Part shown: in pieces, positions 52,714-63,254 of the stretch
Layout of the letters: each line of letters opens with the position of its first letter
Numbering within the stretch: position 1 is the first letter of the stretch
Assembly: GCA_004011035.1 (NCBI GenBank)
Contig: CP025734.1
Coordinates: 2,068,001-2,132,000 of the forward strand
Direction: 5' to 3'
Length of the DNA: 64,000 nt
DNA from: Bdellovibrio sp. qaytius
GTDB taxonomy: Bacteria > Bdellovibrionota > Bdellovibrionia > Bdellovibrionales > Bdellovibrionaceae
Translations under genes and position numbers: made by a program
The notes under the pieces: model-generated
The model's database searches: none
Told to the model about the DNA's origin: nothing
Seen by the model: the letters and a program-made list of their open reading frames with translations, nothing else

Positions 52714-53988
52714 TTACTTTTTAGAAAAGTCGATCGCGTTTACCCAAGGCTTCATTTTTGAAACTTCAGGGCCCATCAAAATCACAGATATTTTTTCTAA
52801 GTCGAAATGGTCTTTAAGATAAGCTTTGATTGATTTTTCATCGACGGCTTCAATTTCTTTAATCACGCGCTCAACAGAACGATAATCTTCAAAAACCATT
52901 TCATTCACACCTAACGATGTCATACGATTTTCGATATCATCCGATCCCATCAAGAGCTGACCACGAACTTGAGTTTTAAATAAATCTAAATCAGATTTTT
53001 TAAGGCCATCTTTTTTAATTTTTAATAATTCATCTTTAATAATAGAAAGAACTTTTTTAACTTTTGTCGGATCAGTGCCTGCATAAATCGTTATATTCCC
53101 TGAATCGACCTGTGTATTTAAAGACGAAAACACACTGTAAGCCAAGCCCTGCTTTTCACGCACAGCTTGGTAAAGTTTAGAAGTCATGCCCCCACCTAAG
53201 AGCGAATTAATGATAAAGGCTTCAAAACGAAATTTATCATGAAAACTCGTAGCTGGCAGACCTAATAAAATATGAACTTGTTCTGACTCATCGTCATAGA
53301 ACTTACGAGCCGCTTTCCAGCGGGGCGCACGACGTACATTAGGCACATTAAATGTTTTACGAGTGCGAAACAGTTTTTGTGCTTCGATGACTAAGGCATC
53401 GTGCTCTAAAGGGCCTGCAACAGAAACAACTAAGTTACTGCCTTGATAGAATTTTTTATAAAAATCATTCACCTTTTTTTGTGTCATCTTAGCTAGCGTA
53501 TCGCTTTTACCTAAGATTTGACGGCCTAAAGGATGATTCGCATAACAGTGTTCAAATAAATAATCATAAATAATTTCTTCAGGTGAATCATCGCTCATTT
53601 GAATCTCTTGCATGACGACTTTTTTTTCTAATTCAAAGTCTTTCTTAGCAATTTTCATATTACAAACAAGGTCAGATAAAACTTCTAAACCGATTTTCCA
53701 GTCTTCTTTTAAAACCGTACAATGGTAAGTCGTTTGTTCACGAGTTGTGAAAGCGTTAAGATCTCCGCCTAAGGATTCGAGTGATCTTGCGATTTGGTAA
53801 GCGTTACGTTTTTTTGTGCCCTTAAAAACTAAGTGCTCAACAAAATGTGAAATACCAATTTCTTCTGGGTTTTCGTCACGCGTACCGGTTAAAACCCATA
53901 CGCCTAACGCCACAGACTTAGAGTGCGGATGATATTCACTCACCACACGCACTCCATTAGATAAAGTCGATTTTTTAAAATTAGACAA
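52714..53988 (-). CDS. M16-family zinc peptidase
   Basis: The 424-residue product has the inverted zinc motif HFVEH (in ISHFVEHLVFKGT) with the downstream Glu in the VVMQEIQMSDDSP helix, and the C-terminal RxxY-like region YQAVREKQGLAYSV. This is the single-domain bacterial processing-peptidase type often found next to pnp. It starts with TTG at 53988, 13 bases after the pnp stop. Substrates are unknown. Confidence 0.9.
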   Translation of the reverse strand: MSNFKKSTLSNGVRVVSEYHPHSKSVALGVWVLTGTRDENPEEIGISHFVEHLVFKGTKKRNAYQIARSLESLGGDLNAFTTREQTTYHCTVLKEDWKIGLEVLSDLVCNMKIAKKDFELEKKVVMQEIQMSDDSPEEIIYDYLFEHCYANHPLGRQILGKSDTLAKMTQKKVNDFYKKFYQGSNLVVSVAGPLEHDALVIEAQKLFRTRKTFNVPNVRRAPRWKAARKFYDDESEQVHILLGLPATSFHDKFRFEAFIINSLLGGGMTSKLYQAVREKQGLAYSVFSSLNTQVDSGNITIYAGTDPTKVKKVLSIIKDELLKIKKDGLKKSDLDLFKTQVRGQLLMGSDDIENRMTSLGVNEMVFEDYRSVERVIKEIEAVDEKSIKAYLKDHFDLEKISVILMGPEVSKMKPWVNAIDFSKK

Positions 53989-54001
53989 ATCGACTCAACA
54001 A

Positions 54002-56098
54002 CTACTGCATCAATGCTTTGCGAGAAAGTTTAATACGGCCAGAACGATCAACTTCTAATACTTTTACGTCAATCATTTCGCCCTCTTTAAGAACGTCAGT
54101 CACTTGGCGTACGCGCTCGTTAGCAAGCTCAGAGATATGTAATAAACCTTGTGTGTTCGGAAGGATTTCTACGAAAGCTCCGAATTCAGCAATTTTCATT
54201 ACTTTACCTTTGTACACTTTGCCAACTTCAGCTTCAGCACAGATTGATTCGATGATCGCGATAGCTTTTTTAGTTGCTGCTGGATCAGATGAAGCGATGT
54301 TAATTGTACCGTCATCTTGGATTTCGATTTTAACGCCAGTTTGTTCAGTGATTGAACGGATAACTTTACCGCCCGAACCAATAACTTCACGGATTTTATC
54401 AACTTTAATTTTGATCGTTTCAATACGTGGAGCAAATTCAGACATTTGACCGCGTGGAGCTTTCATCACTTTTTCCATTTCGCCTAGGATGAATAAACGT
54501 CCGTCACGAGCTTGGTTAAGTGCTGTTTCCATAACTGCAAAAGAAACTGAATCGATTTTGATATCCATTTGTAAAGCTGTGATACCAGTCGAAGATCCTG
54601 CAACTTTGAAATCCATATCACCTAAATGATCTTCATCACCTAAGATATCAGAAAGAACCGCTACGCGGTCGCCTTCTTTAATTAAGCCCATCGCGATACC
54701 GGCGATGTTAGTTTTAACTTTAATACCAGCATCAAGCATCGCAAGAGTTGCAGCACATACTGAACCCATTGAGCTTGAACCGTTCGATTCTAAAACTTCT
54801 GATACGATACGGATTGTGTAAGGAAATTGCGCATGATCAGGAGCAACAGCTTTAACTGAACGCTCAGCTAAATTTCCGTGACCGATTTCACGACGACCTT
54901 GACCGCCAAAACGACCCACTTCACCCACAGAGTATGGAGGGAAGTTGTAGTGTAATGAAAATTTACGTTTAACAGTTCCGTTTAATGTCTCAACTGTTTG
55001 TTCGTCATCAGCTGTACCTAAAGTAACAGTCGCTAAACACTGAGTCTCACCACGTTGAAATAAACCAGAACCATGGGCACGTGGTAATAAACCAACTTCA
55101 CACATGATTGGACGAACTGTTTTTAAATCACGACCATCAATACGAGAAGCTGTATCTAAAATTTGCGCGCGAGCTACTTTGTATTTAATGTCTTCAATAA
55201 CTGTAGAAACTTCAGATTTACGTTGAGCTTGAAGTTTTTCATCAGTTAGAGTTTTTACTAGTTGAGTCACAGCAGCATCTTTAGCTGCATCAAATGCCGC
55301 GTAACGATCTTGTTTAATTTTTTGTGATAAGGCTTTTTGAATCATTGGTGTTAATAATGTTTCAGCTTGAGTTCTGAAATCAGCATCGATAGTTGCAGCT
55401 GTGAATTTACGTTTAGCCACTGATCCCGTTTTTTCGCGTAACTCTTCTTGCATTTGTAATAATGGCATTAAAGCTTGGTGACCGAATTTTAAAGCAGCTA
55501 AAGCATCTGCTTCAGAGATAAACTTCGTTTCGCCTTCAACCATTAATAAACCGTTTTTAGTTCCAGATACGATGATGTCCATATCACTTTGAGTTAATTG
55601 CTCAGGAGTAGGATTTGCGATGAATTGACCGTTTACGCGAGCAACTTGGCAAGTCGCTGTCGGACCAGCAAATGGAATATTAGAAATATGTAATGCCGCT
55701 GAAGCTCCTAAAGAAGCTAATACGTCCATAGAGAATGAACCGTCAGCAGAAAGGATTGTTGCAACAACTTGCGTGTCGTTTAAGTAACCTTCAGGAAAAA
55801 GTGGGCGGATCGGACGATCAACCATACGAGCACTTAGTACTGAATCATTTGAAGGTTTACCTTCACGTTTGAAATAACCACCCGGAATTTTTCCGATAGC
55901 GTAATATTTTTCGATGAACTCAACTGTTAAAGGGAAAAAGCTTTGTCCTGGTTTTGCTTCTTTAGATGAAACTGCAGTAACTAAAACTACGTTGTTGCCA
56001 CATGTAACTAAAACTGAACCATCAGTTTGTTTAGCAAGGCGTCCTGTTTCGATTGTGATTTGCTTTCCTGCGATTGACGTTGTAACTGTGTTGACCAT
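54002..56098 (-). CDS. pnp: Polynucleotide phosphorylase
   Basis: The 698-residue product degrades RNA by phosphorolysis in a trimer. It has two RNase PH domains, separated by a helical region, with the GGGQ-like FGGQGRREIGHGNLAERS segment in the second, followed by KH (IREVIGSGGKVIRSI) and S1 (VYKGKVMKIAEFGAFVEI) domains. The ATG has GGAG upstream (AAGGAGACCTCC). It follows rpsO as in many bacteria, with a terminator and a structured leader between. Confidence 0.97.
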   Translation of the reverse strand: MVNTVTTSIAGKQITIETGRLAKQTDGSVLVTCGNNVVLVTAVSSKEAKPGQSFFPLTVEFIEKYYAIGKIPGGYFKREGKPSNDSVLSARMVDRPIRPLFPEGYLNDTQVVATILSADGSFSMDVLASLGASAALHISNIPFAGPTATCQVARVNGQFIANPTPEQLTQSDMDIIVSGTKNGLLMVEGETKFISEADALAALKFGHQALMPLLQMQEELREKTGSVAKRKFTAATIDADFRTQAETLLTPMIQKALSQKIKQDRYAAFDAAKDAAVTQLVKTLTDEKLQAQRKSEVSTVIEDIKYKVARAQILDTASRIDGRDLKTVRPIMCEVGLLPRAHGSGLFQRGETQCLATVTLGTADDEQTVETLNGTVKRKFSLHYNFPPYSVGEVGRFGGQGRREIGHGNLAERSVKAVAPDHAQFPYTIRIVSEVLESNGSSSMGSVCAATLAMLDAGIKVKTNIAGIAMGLIKEGDRVAVLSDILGDEDHLGDMDFKVAGSSTGITALQMDIKIDSVSFAVMETALNQARDGRLFILGEMEKVMKAPRGQMSEFAPRIETIKIKVDKIREVIGSGGKVIRSITEQTGVKIEIQDDGTINIASSDPAATKKAIAIIESICAEAEVGKVYKGKVMKIAEFGAFVEILPNTQGLLHISELANERVRQVTDVLKEGEMIDVKVLEVDRSGRIKLSRKALMQ

Positions 56099-56123
56099 TT
56101 GGAGGTCTCCTTATTCTTTTTTT

Positions 56124-56160
56124 GGAATTCCCGTGCGAGTAAAAATAAGTGGGAAATTCC
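56124..56160 (-). promoter_or_regulatory. pnp: Hairpin in the pnp leader
   Basis: On the minus strand GGAATTTCCC (56160-56151) pairs with GGGAATTCC (56132-56124) with a one-base bulge and an 18-base loop, 26 bases upstream of the pnp ATG. In enteric bacteria pnp mRNA has a leader stem that RNase III cleaves and PNPase then uses to lower its own expression. This hairpin could play that role; only its base pairing is seen. Confidence 0.5.
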
Positions 56161-56322
56161 GATATATTTTTCTAGTTTTTACTTACGCATATTAAGACAT
56201 AAATTTAAGATTTCGCCAATGAAAAAAGGCCCAGGCTGCTCACGATGAACGCACCTACTTCTCTGGTCATTTCGGGTTGCGTCACAACTGACTAAACTAG
56301 TATGCACATCGAGTCCAAAACG

Positions 56323-56351
56323 AAAAAAGCCAGATTTCGCAATCTGGCTTT
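56323..56351 (-). terminator. Rho-independent terminator after rpsO
   Basis: An 11-base stem AAAGCCAGATT (56326-56336) with AATCTGGCTTT (56341-56351) closes on the 4-base loop TCGC, and a T-run follows on the minus strand. It is 29 bases past the rpsO stop and separates rpsO from pnp. Confidence 0.88.
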
Positions 56352-56379
56352 CTTAAATCTTGAACTGTAAGGTTCGAAA

Positions 56380-56649
56380 TTATTTACGGATTTCTAATGC
56401 TTTGATTAGTGTTTCGTAACGTGAAGTGCTTCTAGATTTTAAGTAATCTAAAAGTTGGCGACGTTGATTTACACATTGTAATAAACCACGACGGCTGTGG
56501 TTATCTTTTTTGTGAGTTGCGAAGTGACCAGTCATATCGTTGATACGTGCTGTAAGTAACGCAACTTGAACTTCTGGAGAACCAGTGTCTAATTCGCCAG
56601 TTTTGAATTTTTTTAAGATGTCTGCTTTTTGTTGTTTTGTAACTGCCAT
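56380..56649 (-). CDS. rpsO: Small ribosomal subunit protein S15
   Basis: The 89-residue product matches S15 along its length: [26 protein letters not shown] and RRQLLDYL segments. S15 binds 16S rRNA early in 30S assembly. The ATG follows AGGAGC. The conserved order truB-rpsO-pnp holds. Confidence 0.97.
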   Translation of the reverse strand: MAVTKQQKADILKKFKTGELDTGSPEVQVALLTARINDMTGHFATHKKDNHSRRGLLQCVNQRRQLLDYLKSRSTSRYETLIKALEIRK

Positions 56650-56809
56650 TAAATGCTCCTATGCATGTGGTAGGTTTTATTCCGCTCTCCGAATCATCGT
56701 CATGACTGACATAAGACCCCGATTTGTGCGATGGGATTTTTTAACAATTTCGATAGGTTAAGGCAAGGGTTTAATTCAGATTAGAACTAATATCTAAAGG
56801 CGTGAACGC
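56650..56809. other. Gap between truB and rpsO
   Basis: No gene is visible in these 160 bases. The decamer ATATCTAAAG occurs twice about 20 bases apart (near 56791 and 56812), with a small 5-base hairpin AGGCG/CGCCT between. The rpsO promoter and its S15-binding leader may lie here, but I see no convincing elements. Confidence 0.35.
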
Positions 56810-57775
56810 CTAATATCTAAAGCAGCGTTTGATCTTAAAGCCCTGCTCAGGTTCAATCCCGATAATGGCTAAAACCTGCTTGGTGGCCTTTGATGAAGCG
56901 AAAACCCATTGGTCCTTATCAGGGTTAAAACCCACGATTAGCTTCGTTCTTAAGTCATGACTGATCTGCCCGTTGTTTAATAAAAGCTCATCATGGCCAT
57001 CAATCTTAACGATACGAACCCCAGAGACTGCTTCTGTCATAGGCACAATTTTCTGCCCCATATCCAAAGTATTTGCCTCTTTTTCAGCCAAAAGATCATT
57101 TAAAGGTTGAGCTTGTAATATCCCAAAATCATGCGATTTCGTACGGCGTAACGCCGACATCGCAGCCCCACAACCTAACTGTTCGCCTAAAAGTTTAACC
57201 CATGAACGGATAAAACTGCCTTTTGAACACTGAAGATGAAAACTATAACGATGTTCTTTTTCTGCTTCTAAATTTTCAACGTAAGTCACATCCCAAAAAG
57301 TCATAGACTTAGAAGGAATCTCAACCGCCTCGCCTTCGCGCGCGTATTCATACAACTTTTTGCCATCGATTTTTTTAGCCGAATATAACGGAATCGGAAG
57401 CTGCATTTCACCCATTAACTTTAAGGCCGCGGCTACAACATCATCTTTTTTTAAATTTACCGGAGTCGTTTTTTCAACCTGCCCAGTGATATCTAAAGTG
57501 TCTGTTTCGATACCGAGTTGCAATTGCACTTCATAAGCTTTATCGCCTTCAGTCACAATTGAACTTAACTTTGTCGCTTCACCAATAAGAACTACCATTA
57601 AACCGCTGGCTAATGGATCAAGTGTTCCTGAATGTCCAACTTCTTTAGTGTTCGCAAGACGACGAACGCGCGACACAACGTCGTGCGAAGTCATACCTGA
57701 AGGCTTATCTACTAAAAGTAAGCCGTGCAAGTTTGTGCGGGGTTTTGGTGGCTTTGGCGTTTGCTGATTATTCAC
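56810..57775 (-). CDS. truB: tRNA pseudouridine-55 synthase
   Basis: The 321-residue product has the KPSGMTSHDVV start and the catalytic Asp in VGHSGTLDPLASG. YSAKKIDGKKLYEYAR and the KGSFIRSW segment follow, and a C-terminal PUA-like region ends the protein. It modifies U55 in the T-loop of tRNAs. It starts with GTG and overlaps the rbfA stop by 8 bases. Confidence 0.95.
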   Translation of the reverse strand: MNNQQTPKPPKPRTNLHGLLLVDKPSGMTSHDVVSRVRRLANTKEVGHSGTLDPLASGLMVVLIGEATKLSSIVTEGDKAYEVQLQLGIETDTLDITGQVEKTTPVNLKKDDVVAAALKLMGEMQLPIPLYSAKKIDGKKLYEYAREGEAVEIPSKSMTFWDVTYVENLEAEKEHRYSFHLQCSKGSFIRSWVKLLGEQLGCGAAMSALRRTKSHDFGILQAQPLNDLLAEKEANTLDMGQKIVPMTEAVSGVRIVKIDGHDELLLNNGQISHDLRTKLIVGFNPDKDQWVFASSKATKQVLAIIGIEPEQGFKIKRCFRY

Positions 57776-58178
57776 TGTCTTCGGTTTTTTTCGGATCTTT
57801 ACTGAAACCAGAAATAATTCTTTCGATCTTTAAAATCTTTTCTGTTGATTCATCCGCGAAGAAAGTTAATTTCGGCAAGTACTTCATATCTAACTTGCTG
57901 CCGATTTCATCTTGAATATCCGGTGCCCAATGTTGCAAAATGCCGACGGCATTTTTTAACACTTTAGCTTCAGTTTCTTTTTGCAACTCTTCAGGATTAA
58001 TCTGAAGTAAGCTTACAAAAACGCGCGCTTGGCGTAGATCAGCCGGAATTTGTACGCGAGTCACAGTAATTAAACCAGGAAGCTCGCGCTGCAAACGTTG
58101 AATAATAAATGTTGAAATAACTGATTGAACTTCACGTTCAACGCGCGCCACTCGGCGCCCGTCATTCATGTTTTTCAT
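57768..58178 (-). CDS. rbfA: Ribosome-binding factor A
   Basis: The 136-residue product has the RbfA start (RRVARVEREVQSVISTFI) and the segment LPGLITVTRVQIPADLRQARVFVSLL, typical of the KH-like fold. It helps 30S maturation. The C-terminus is charged and longer than usual (KDPKKTEDSE). It lies between infB and truB. Confidence 0.94.
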   Translation of the reverse strand: MKNMNDGRRVARVEREVQSVISTFIIQRLQRELPGLITVTRVQIPADLRQARVFVSLLQINPEELQKETEAKVLKNAVGILQHWAPDIQDEIGSKLDMKYLPKLTFFADESTEKILKIERIISGFSKDPKKTEDSE

Positions 58179-58222
58179 GTCGAAATCCTCTCGAGTCTTA
58201 AGCCGATCTTATAGAACAATAT

Positions 58223-61063
58223 CTATTTAATCGGAGTAAGTTCTCTGGCAATTTCTTCCTTGAGGTAAGCTTCGATAACGTCGCCCACTTTTAAATCGTT
58301 AAAGTTCTCGATGCCAATACCGCATTCAAATCCTTCTTGAACGTCTTTAACATCGTCTTTGAAACGTTTAAGAGAAGAAACTTTACCTTCGTAAACAATC
58401 TTACCTTCACGCACCAAACGTAACATATTTGAACGCATAATTTTTCCAGTCGTTACGAAACAACCAGCAATCATGCCGATTTTCGGAACGGTGAAAGTAT
58501 TTCTAACTTCAGCTGAACCAACTGCTTTTTCAACAATTTGTGGAGCCAATAGACCTTGCATCGCTTTTTTGATGTCATCCATCATTTCGTAAACAATCGT
58601 GTATGAACGAACGTCTACGCCAATTTGCTTAGCCTTTGCTTGCGCATTGCTATCTGGTCTAACGTTAAAACCAATCACAATACCTTTTGAAGTATGTGCC
58701 AGTAATACGTCGTTTTCATTTACTCCGCCTACGCCAGAGTGAATAACTTTAGTTTTAACTTCAAGTGAGTTTGCTTTTGCAAGCATACCTTGAATGGCTT
58801 CTAAAGAGCCTTGAACGTCAGCTTTTAAAACGATGTTAAGATCTTTAACATCACCTTGAGTTACACGAGAGAATAAATCTTCAAGAGTCATTTTCTTGTG
58901 GAATTCTTTTTCTTTTAAAGTTTTATCTTTTCTGATTTGGACAACTTCTTCAGCTGTTTTTTCATCTTTAACAACGTCGAAACGATCGCCCGCTGCCGGA
59001 ACTCCATCAAGACCTAAAATCTCTGCTGGCATACCTGGTAACACTTCATCAATGCGCTCGCCTTTATCGTTGATTAACGATTTCACGCGGCCTTTCATTG
59101 ATCCTGCTACGATGTATTGACCCACTTTAACGTGACCATCTTTTACTAAGATAGTGGCTACAGGGCCTTTGCCTTTTTCAACTTTAGCTTCAATAACTAA
59201 ACCAGTACCTGAATTTTTAGGATTAGCTTTTAACTCAGCCACTTCGGCTAAGAGCTTAATATTTTCTAATAATTTATCGATACCCGTGTGTTTCAATGCA
59301 GAAACTTCAACAAAGATCGTGTTACCGCCCCATTCTTCAGGAACGATTTCAAGCTCTGTTAATTGCTGTTTGATACGATCTGGATTTGCACCTGGCTTAT
59401 CCATTTTATTAACAGCAACGATCATTGGTACACCAGCAGCTTTAGCGTGATTAATTGCTTCAGCAGTTTGTGGCATCATACCATCATCTGCAGCAACAAC
59501 GATAATCGCGATATCAGTTGCATTGGCACCACGTGCGCGCATTGCAGTGAACGCTTCATGGCCCGGAGTATCTAAGAAAGTAATAAGAGAACCATCTGGA
59601 GCTGTTACTGAGTAAGCGCCGATATGCTGAGTGATACCACCGGCTTCGCCAGCAGCTACTTTTGCAGAACGGATCGCATCAAGTAATGATGTTTTACCGT
59701 GATCGACGTGACCCATTACAGTCACAACTGGTGGACGAATAATAACATCGGCTTCATCGCCGCTGAATGCTTTTTCAACAACAACGTCTTCTGCAGATTT
59801 AAATACGTTTTGCGCTTCCCAACCGAAATCTCCTACAGTTAATGCCACTGTATCGAAATCAAGTTCAGTATTCACATTGGCCATTACGCCATTTTTCATT
59901 AACACTTTAACAAGCTGAGCGGCTTTTAAGCCCATCTCGCCGGCCATATCACCCAATTTAATTTTGCCGTTAACTTTTAAAACGCGTTTAGAAGCTTTCG
60001 GTTTCGTAATTTGAGTTTTTAAAGCCTCACGGTTTAACACCGCTGATTTTTTCTTAGGTTGGAAAACCATTTCACGCTTACGGAACTCAACAGCGTTAAA
60101 GCTTGATACAAGTGATTCTTGTTCTTTTTCTTTAGCTGAGATTCCAGTTGCTTGTGGGAAATTGCGCGATTTTTTATCGCGATCACGTCTTGAGTCTTCA
60201 GTAAAGTTTGGAGTTGGCGCGTCAGGAATTGTTTGCTGAGCTACGAAGCCCGGACGAATATTTCTTGTGCTTGCCGGACCACCAGGACGTGGAGTGAATC
60301 CGCCGCCACCACCGCCGCCACCTGGGCTGCGTTGGAATCCGCCTTGGCCTTGCGGACGATTGCCTTGGTATCCACCTGTGTTTGTTGCGCCCGGAGGAGC
60401 TTGAACACGAGATAAATCCATACGACCAATAATATTTCTTTTTGAAGCAACGGCTGTTGAACTCGCAACACCGCTATCACCGATAGCGACTTCTTTTTTG
60501 CGAGCCACTACAGGAGCTGCCGGAGCTGCGGGTGCAGCAGGCGCTACTGGTGCCGCTGGAGTAGGAGCTGCAACTGGTGTTGCTGCTGCGACTTCAACTT
60601 TAGGTTCAGGTTTAGCTACAGCCGCCACAGGTGTTGGCGCAATAACTGGAGCTGCTACTGGTGTTTCGACTTCAACAACTTCGACTTCTTCAGGTTTTGA
60701 AATCACGCGTGCTTTGATTTCAGGTGCTGGTTCAGCTTCTTTTGTTTTACGACGAATAACATTTGATTTCGGAGCTTCAGCAGCCGGAGCTTCTGGAGCA
60801 GGAGCCGCTTTTTTCGCAGCCGCTTTTGGCGCTGCTGCCGCTTTAGGAGCAGCGGCTTTTTTAGTCGCTGTCTTTTTTGGTTTATCATCTACCGCAGCTT
60901 CAGAAGGACCAGAAAGTTTAGCCTTTAATGTAGCTAATACTTCTGGCTCAAGTTCAGCCATGTGATTTTTAATCGGTAAATGCCACTCTTTGATTTTGTC
61001 CATCAAAGCTAAAGGGGTCATGCCGACTTCTTTTGCGAATTCAAAAACTTTTGGATTACTCAC
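58223..61063 (-). CDS. infB: Translation initiation factor IF-2
   Basis: The 946-residue product has an N-terminal IF2N-like helical domain ([19 protein letters not shown]), a long low-complexity region (about 60-330) with Ala/Pro/Lys-rich repeats and a Gly-rich block, and the GTPase domain from about residue 450: [17 protein letters not shown] and NKMDKPG. Beta-barrel domains II and IV flank a domain III. IF-2 places fMet-tRNA on the 30S P site. It starts with GTG, 37 bases after the nusA stop. Confidence 0.96.
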   Translation of the reverse strand: MSNPKVFEFAKEVGMTPLALMDKIKEWHLPIKNHMAELEPEVLATLKAKLSGPSEAAVDDKPKKTATKKAAAPKAAAAPKAAAKKAAPAPEAPAAEAPKSNVIRRKTKEAEPAPEIKARVISKPEEVEVVEVETPVAAPVIAPTPVAAVAKPEPKVEVAAATPVAAPTPAAPVAPAAPAAPAAPVVARKKEVAIGDSGVASSTAVASKRNIIGRMDLSRVQAPPGATNTGGYQGNRPQGQGGFQRSPGGGGGGGGFTPRPGGPASTRNIRPGFVAQQTIPDAPTPNFTEDSRRDRDKKSRNFPQATGISAKEKEQESLVSSFNAVEFRKREMVFQPKKKSAVLNREALKTQITKPKASKRVLKVNGKIKLGDMAGEMGLKAAQLVKVLMKNGVMANVNTELDFDTVALTVGDFGWEAQNVFKSAEDVVVEKAFSGDEADVIIRPPVVTVMGHVDHGKTSLLDAIRSAKVAAGEAGGITQHIGAYSVTAPDGSLITFLDTPGHEAFTAMRARGANATDIAIIVVAADDGMMPQTAEAINHAKAAGVPMIVAVNKMDKPGANPDRIKQQLTELEIVPEEWGGNTIFVEVSALKHTGIDKLLENIKLLAEVAELKANPKNSGTGLVIEAKVEKGKGPVATILVKDGHVKVGQYIVAGSMKGRVKSLINDKGERIDEVLPGMPAEILGLDGVPAAGDRFDVVKDEKTAEEVVQIRKDKTLKEKEFHKKMTLEDLFSRVTQGDVKDLNIVLKADVQGSLEAIQGMLAKANSLEVKTKVIHSGVGGVNENDVLLAHTSKGIVIGFNVRPDSNAQAKAKQIGVDVRSYTIVYEMMDDIKKAMQGLLAPQIVEKAVGSAEVRNTFTVPKIGMIAGCFVTTGKIMRSNMLRLVREGKIVYEGKVSSLKRFKDDVKDVQEGFECGIGIENFNDLKVGDVIEAYLKEEIARELTPIK

Positions 61064-61100
61064 GCGTTCGTTACCTTTTTTTCTTCTAGCCGAGAACTAA

Positions 61101-62495
61101 TTAGTTCTCGTCCGATTTAAGCTTAGATAATTCAGCTTTCAACTGATCTTCTGCTCTTTGTTTTACCGATGTTCCGGCTTCTTTAGCAGCTTGCGCTTGC
61201 GGAGAAGTTGGAACAGGTAAACCTTGCTCTTTGTACTTCGCAATTAAGGCTGCAGCATCAGAAATTAATTTCTGAGCTTTATCTTGGTCTTCGTAACCAG
61301 GGATTGTCATAATTTCTTCAGCAGTTGCTTTAGCTAAAGATTGGAAAGAACCAAAACCTGATTGCAAAATGTTTTGCGCCATAGTTTCGTTCATACCAGG
61401 TAATAACATTAAATTGAAAATCGACTCAGCCGTACGTGATTGTACAGATGTCGTAGAAATAATATCTAATTTCCAACCTGTTAATTTCGCAGCAAGACGG
61501 ACATTTTGCCCTTTTTTACCAATCGCCAATGACAATTGCGAATCTGGTACCACGATTTCCATCTCTTTGTTTTCTTCGTCTAAGTAAACTTTAGCAATTT
61601 CAGCTGGAGCTAATGCATTACATGCAAAGCGTGTAACGTCTTCGTCCCATAAAACGATATCGATTTTTTCGCCACGTAACTCTTGAACGATATTTTGTAC
61701 GCGCGAACCTTTCATACCAACACAAGCTCCTACTGGATCTACTGAGTTGTCATTTGAACGAACGGCGATTTTTGCACGTTGTCCTGGTTCACGAGCCGCA
61801 GACATAATCTCAACGATGTCGTCATAGATTTCTGGAACTTCCATTTCGAATAATTTTACTAAATAACGTTCATCAGCACGTGACATGATGATTTGTGGTC
61901 CACGTGTTGTTTGACGAACTTCAGCTAAGTAACCTTGAATGCGATCACCTGGTTTAAAAATTTCGCCAGGAATTTGTTCGCGTGGAGGAATATGAGCTTC
62001 AGTACGACCAAGATCTACAACGATCGCGCCTTTTTCAACACGACGTGCGATACCAGAAGCCACTTCACCTTTGCGTTCTTCGAATTCAGAGAAAATAATT
62101 TCGCGTTCAGCATCGCGAACTTTTTGTAAAATAATTTGTTTCGCTGTTTGCGCAGCAATACGACCTAAATCGCCAGATTCTAATTTAATACCGATTGAAT
62201 CGTCTAATTGCGCACCTGGATCAAGTTTTAAAGCTTCATCTAAAGGAATTTCAACTTCTTCATCAATAAATTTTTCGCGTTCAACAACTTCTTTAAATTC
62301 GTAAAGTTCGACTTCACCAGTCTCTTCGTTGTATTGCGCTTCGATTTCACGGTAAGTACCGTATTTTTTTCTAGCAGCAACAAGCATCGCTTGTTTAACA
62401 GCATCAACGATAACAGCTTTATCGATACCTTTGTCTTTACCAACTTGATCGATAACTTTCGATAGATCGTTTATGTTTAATACATTATCTGCCAT
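61101..62495 (-). CDS. nusA: Transcription termination/antitermination factor NusA
   Basis: I start at the ATG at 62495, where GAGAGGA stands upstream and the product begins MADNVLNINDL (464 residues). The N-terminal polymerase-binding domain is followed by S1 (GEVASGIARRVEKGAIVVDLGR), KH1 (GMKGSRVQNIVQELRGEKID) and KH2 (AIGKKGQNVRLAAKLTGWKLDI) domains, then one HhH-like repeat (MNETMAQNILQSGFGSF) and a charged tail. It controls pausing and termination. Conserved rimP-nusA-infB order. Confidence 0.95.
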   Translation of the reverse strand: MADNVLNINDLSKVIDQVGKDKGIDKAVIVDAVKQAMLVAARKKYGTYREIEAQYNEETGEVELYEFKEVVEREKFIDEEVEIPLDEALKLDPGAQLDDSIGIKLESGDLGRIAAQTAKQIILQKVRDAEREIIFSEFEERKGEVASGIARRVEKGAIVVDLGRTEAHIPPREQIPGEIFKPGDRIQGYLAEVRQTTRGPQIIMSRADERYLVKLFEMEVPEIYDDIVEIMSAAREPGQRAKIAVRSNDNSVDPVGACVGMKGSRVQNIVQELRGEKIDIVLWDEDVTRFACNALAPAEIAKVYLDEENKEMEIVVPDSQLSLAIGKKGQNVRLAAKLTGWKLDIISTTSVQSRTAESIFNLMLLPGMNETMAQNILQSGFGSFQSLAKATAEEIMTIPGYEDQDKAQKLISDAAALIAKYKEQGLPVPTSPQAQAAKEAGTSVKQRAEDQLKAELSKLKSDEN

Positions 62496-62558
62496 AGTAT
62501 CCTCTCTCTGTTTGATCAACCTCCGGTTGACCCTATTCTTCCCTAAAGATCCGTTTTA

Positions 62559-63158
62559 TTAAAACTTCTTCTTAGTTCCTTTAACATTCTCTTTAAAATC
62601 AAAAACTAATTTGGCCTTTTGAACTAAGTTCAGCGGCACTTTTAAAGTCTCCTGTCTGAAGTCGAAAACTAAATTTTCGCCATCAACAGCTTTTAAAACT
62701 TCTTCGAACTTTTTTGTTAACTGAATCGCTTTTTCTTGGGCTCCTAAAGAACCTAAGTTGGCGTCCATCTGAACAAAAATCTTTTTACCTACCACTTTTT
62801 CAAAGTGGTATTTGGTTTTTAACTGACGATCTAAACCCGGGCTTGAAACTTCTAAACTGTAAGCTCCGCCGGGAACGATTTCTGGTCCGCCTTCTACATC
62901 AAGCACTTCATTCAACGCACGAGCTACGTTCGAACAGTCTTCGATACCAACACCTGTTGTTACGGTGCCGTCTTCATGTGTAGTTGATGTTTGCTTATCA
63001 ATAAAGATTCTTAAAACACGCGCGTTGCCAGTACCTGATACTTCGACATCATAAAGTTCACACCCTTGTTTTTGGGCGATGTCGCTCACTATAGTTTCTA
63101 CTTTTTTTACCCAGGGCTCTGTTGAGCTTTTACCTGCGGCAATATTCTTTTGTTCCAA
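62559..63158 (-). CDS. rimP: Ribosome maturation factor RimP
   Basis: The 199-residue product has the RimP N-domain (CELYDVEVSGTGNARVLRIFIDK), the DCSNVARALNEVLD helix and the YSLEVSSPGLDRQLK motif. It is needed for 30S maturation. No ATG fits: the frame has a TAG immediately before TTG at 63158, which is preceded by AAAAGGA 9 bases upstream, so TTG is the likely start. It is followed by nusA, 63 bases away. Confidence 0.93.
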   Translation of the reverse strand: MEQKNIAAGKSSTEPWVKKVETIVSDIAQKQGCELYDVEVSGTGNARVLRIFIDKQTSTTHEDGTVTTGVGIEDCSNVARALNEVLDVEGGPEIVPGGAYSLEVSSPGLDRQLKTKYHFEKVVGKKIFVQMDANLGSLGAQEKAIQLTKKFEEVLKAVDGENLVFDFRQETLKVPLNLVQKAKLVFDFKENVKGTKKKF

Positions 63159-63201
63159 CTAACGCATTCCTTTTACTTTAACTTTTCGACCCCTTAAAAA
63201 C

Positions 63202-63225
63202 AAAAAAGACCTCAAAGGGTCTTTT
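63202..63225 (-). terminator. Rho-independent terminator upstream of rimP
   Basis: AAAAGACC (63204-63211) pairs with GGTCTTTT (63218-63225) around a 6-base loop, and the minus strand continues with T. It is the second of two terminators in tandem between the acetyltransferase gene and rimP, so rimP must have its own promoter or rely on read-through. Confidence 0.7.
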
Positions 63226-63254
63226 CGTAACCATCCATTAAAGATGGCTGAGGC

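Noticed and set aside
60498-60965. Long Ala/Gly-rich plus-strand open frame
   Set aside because: It is antisense to the Ala/Pro/Lys-rich region of infB; its composition only mirrors that low-complexity stretch and there is no ribosome binding site.
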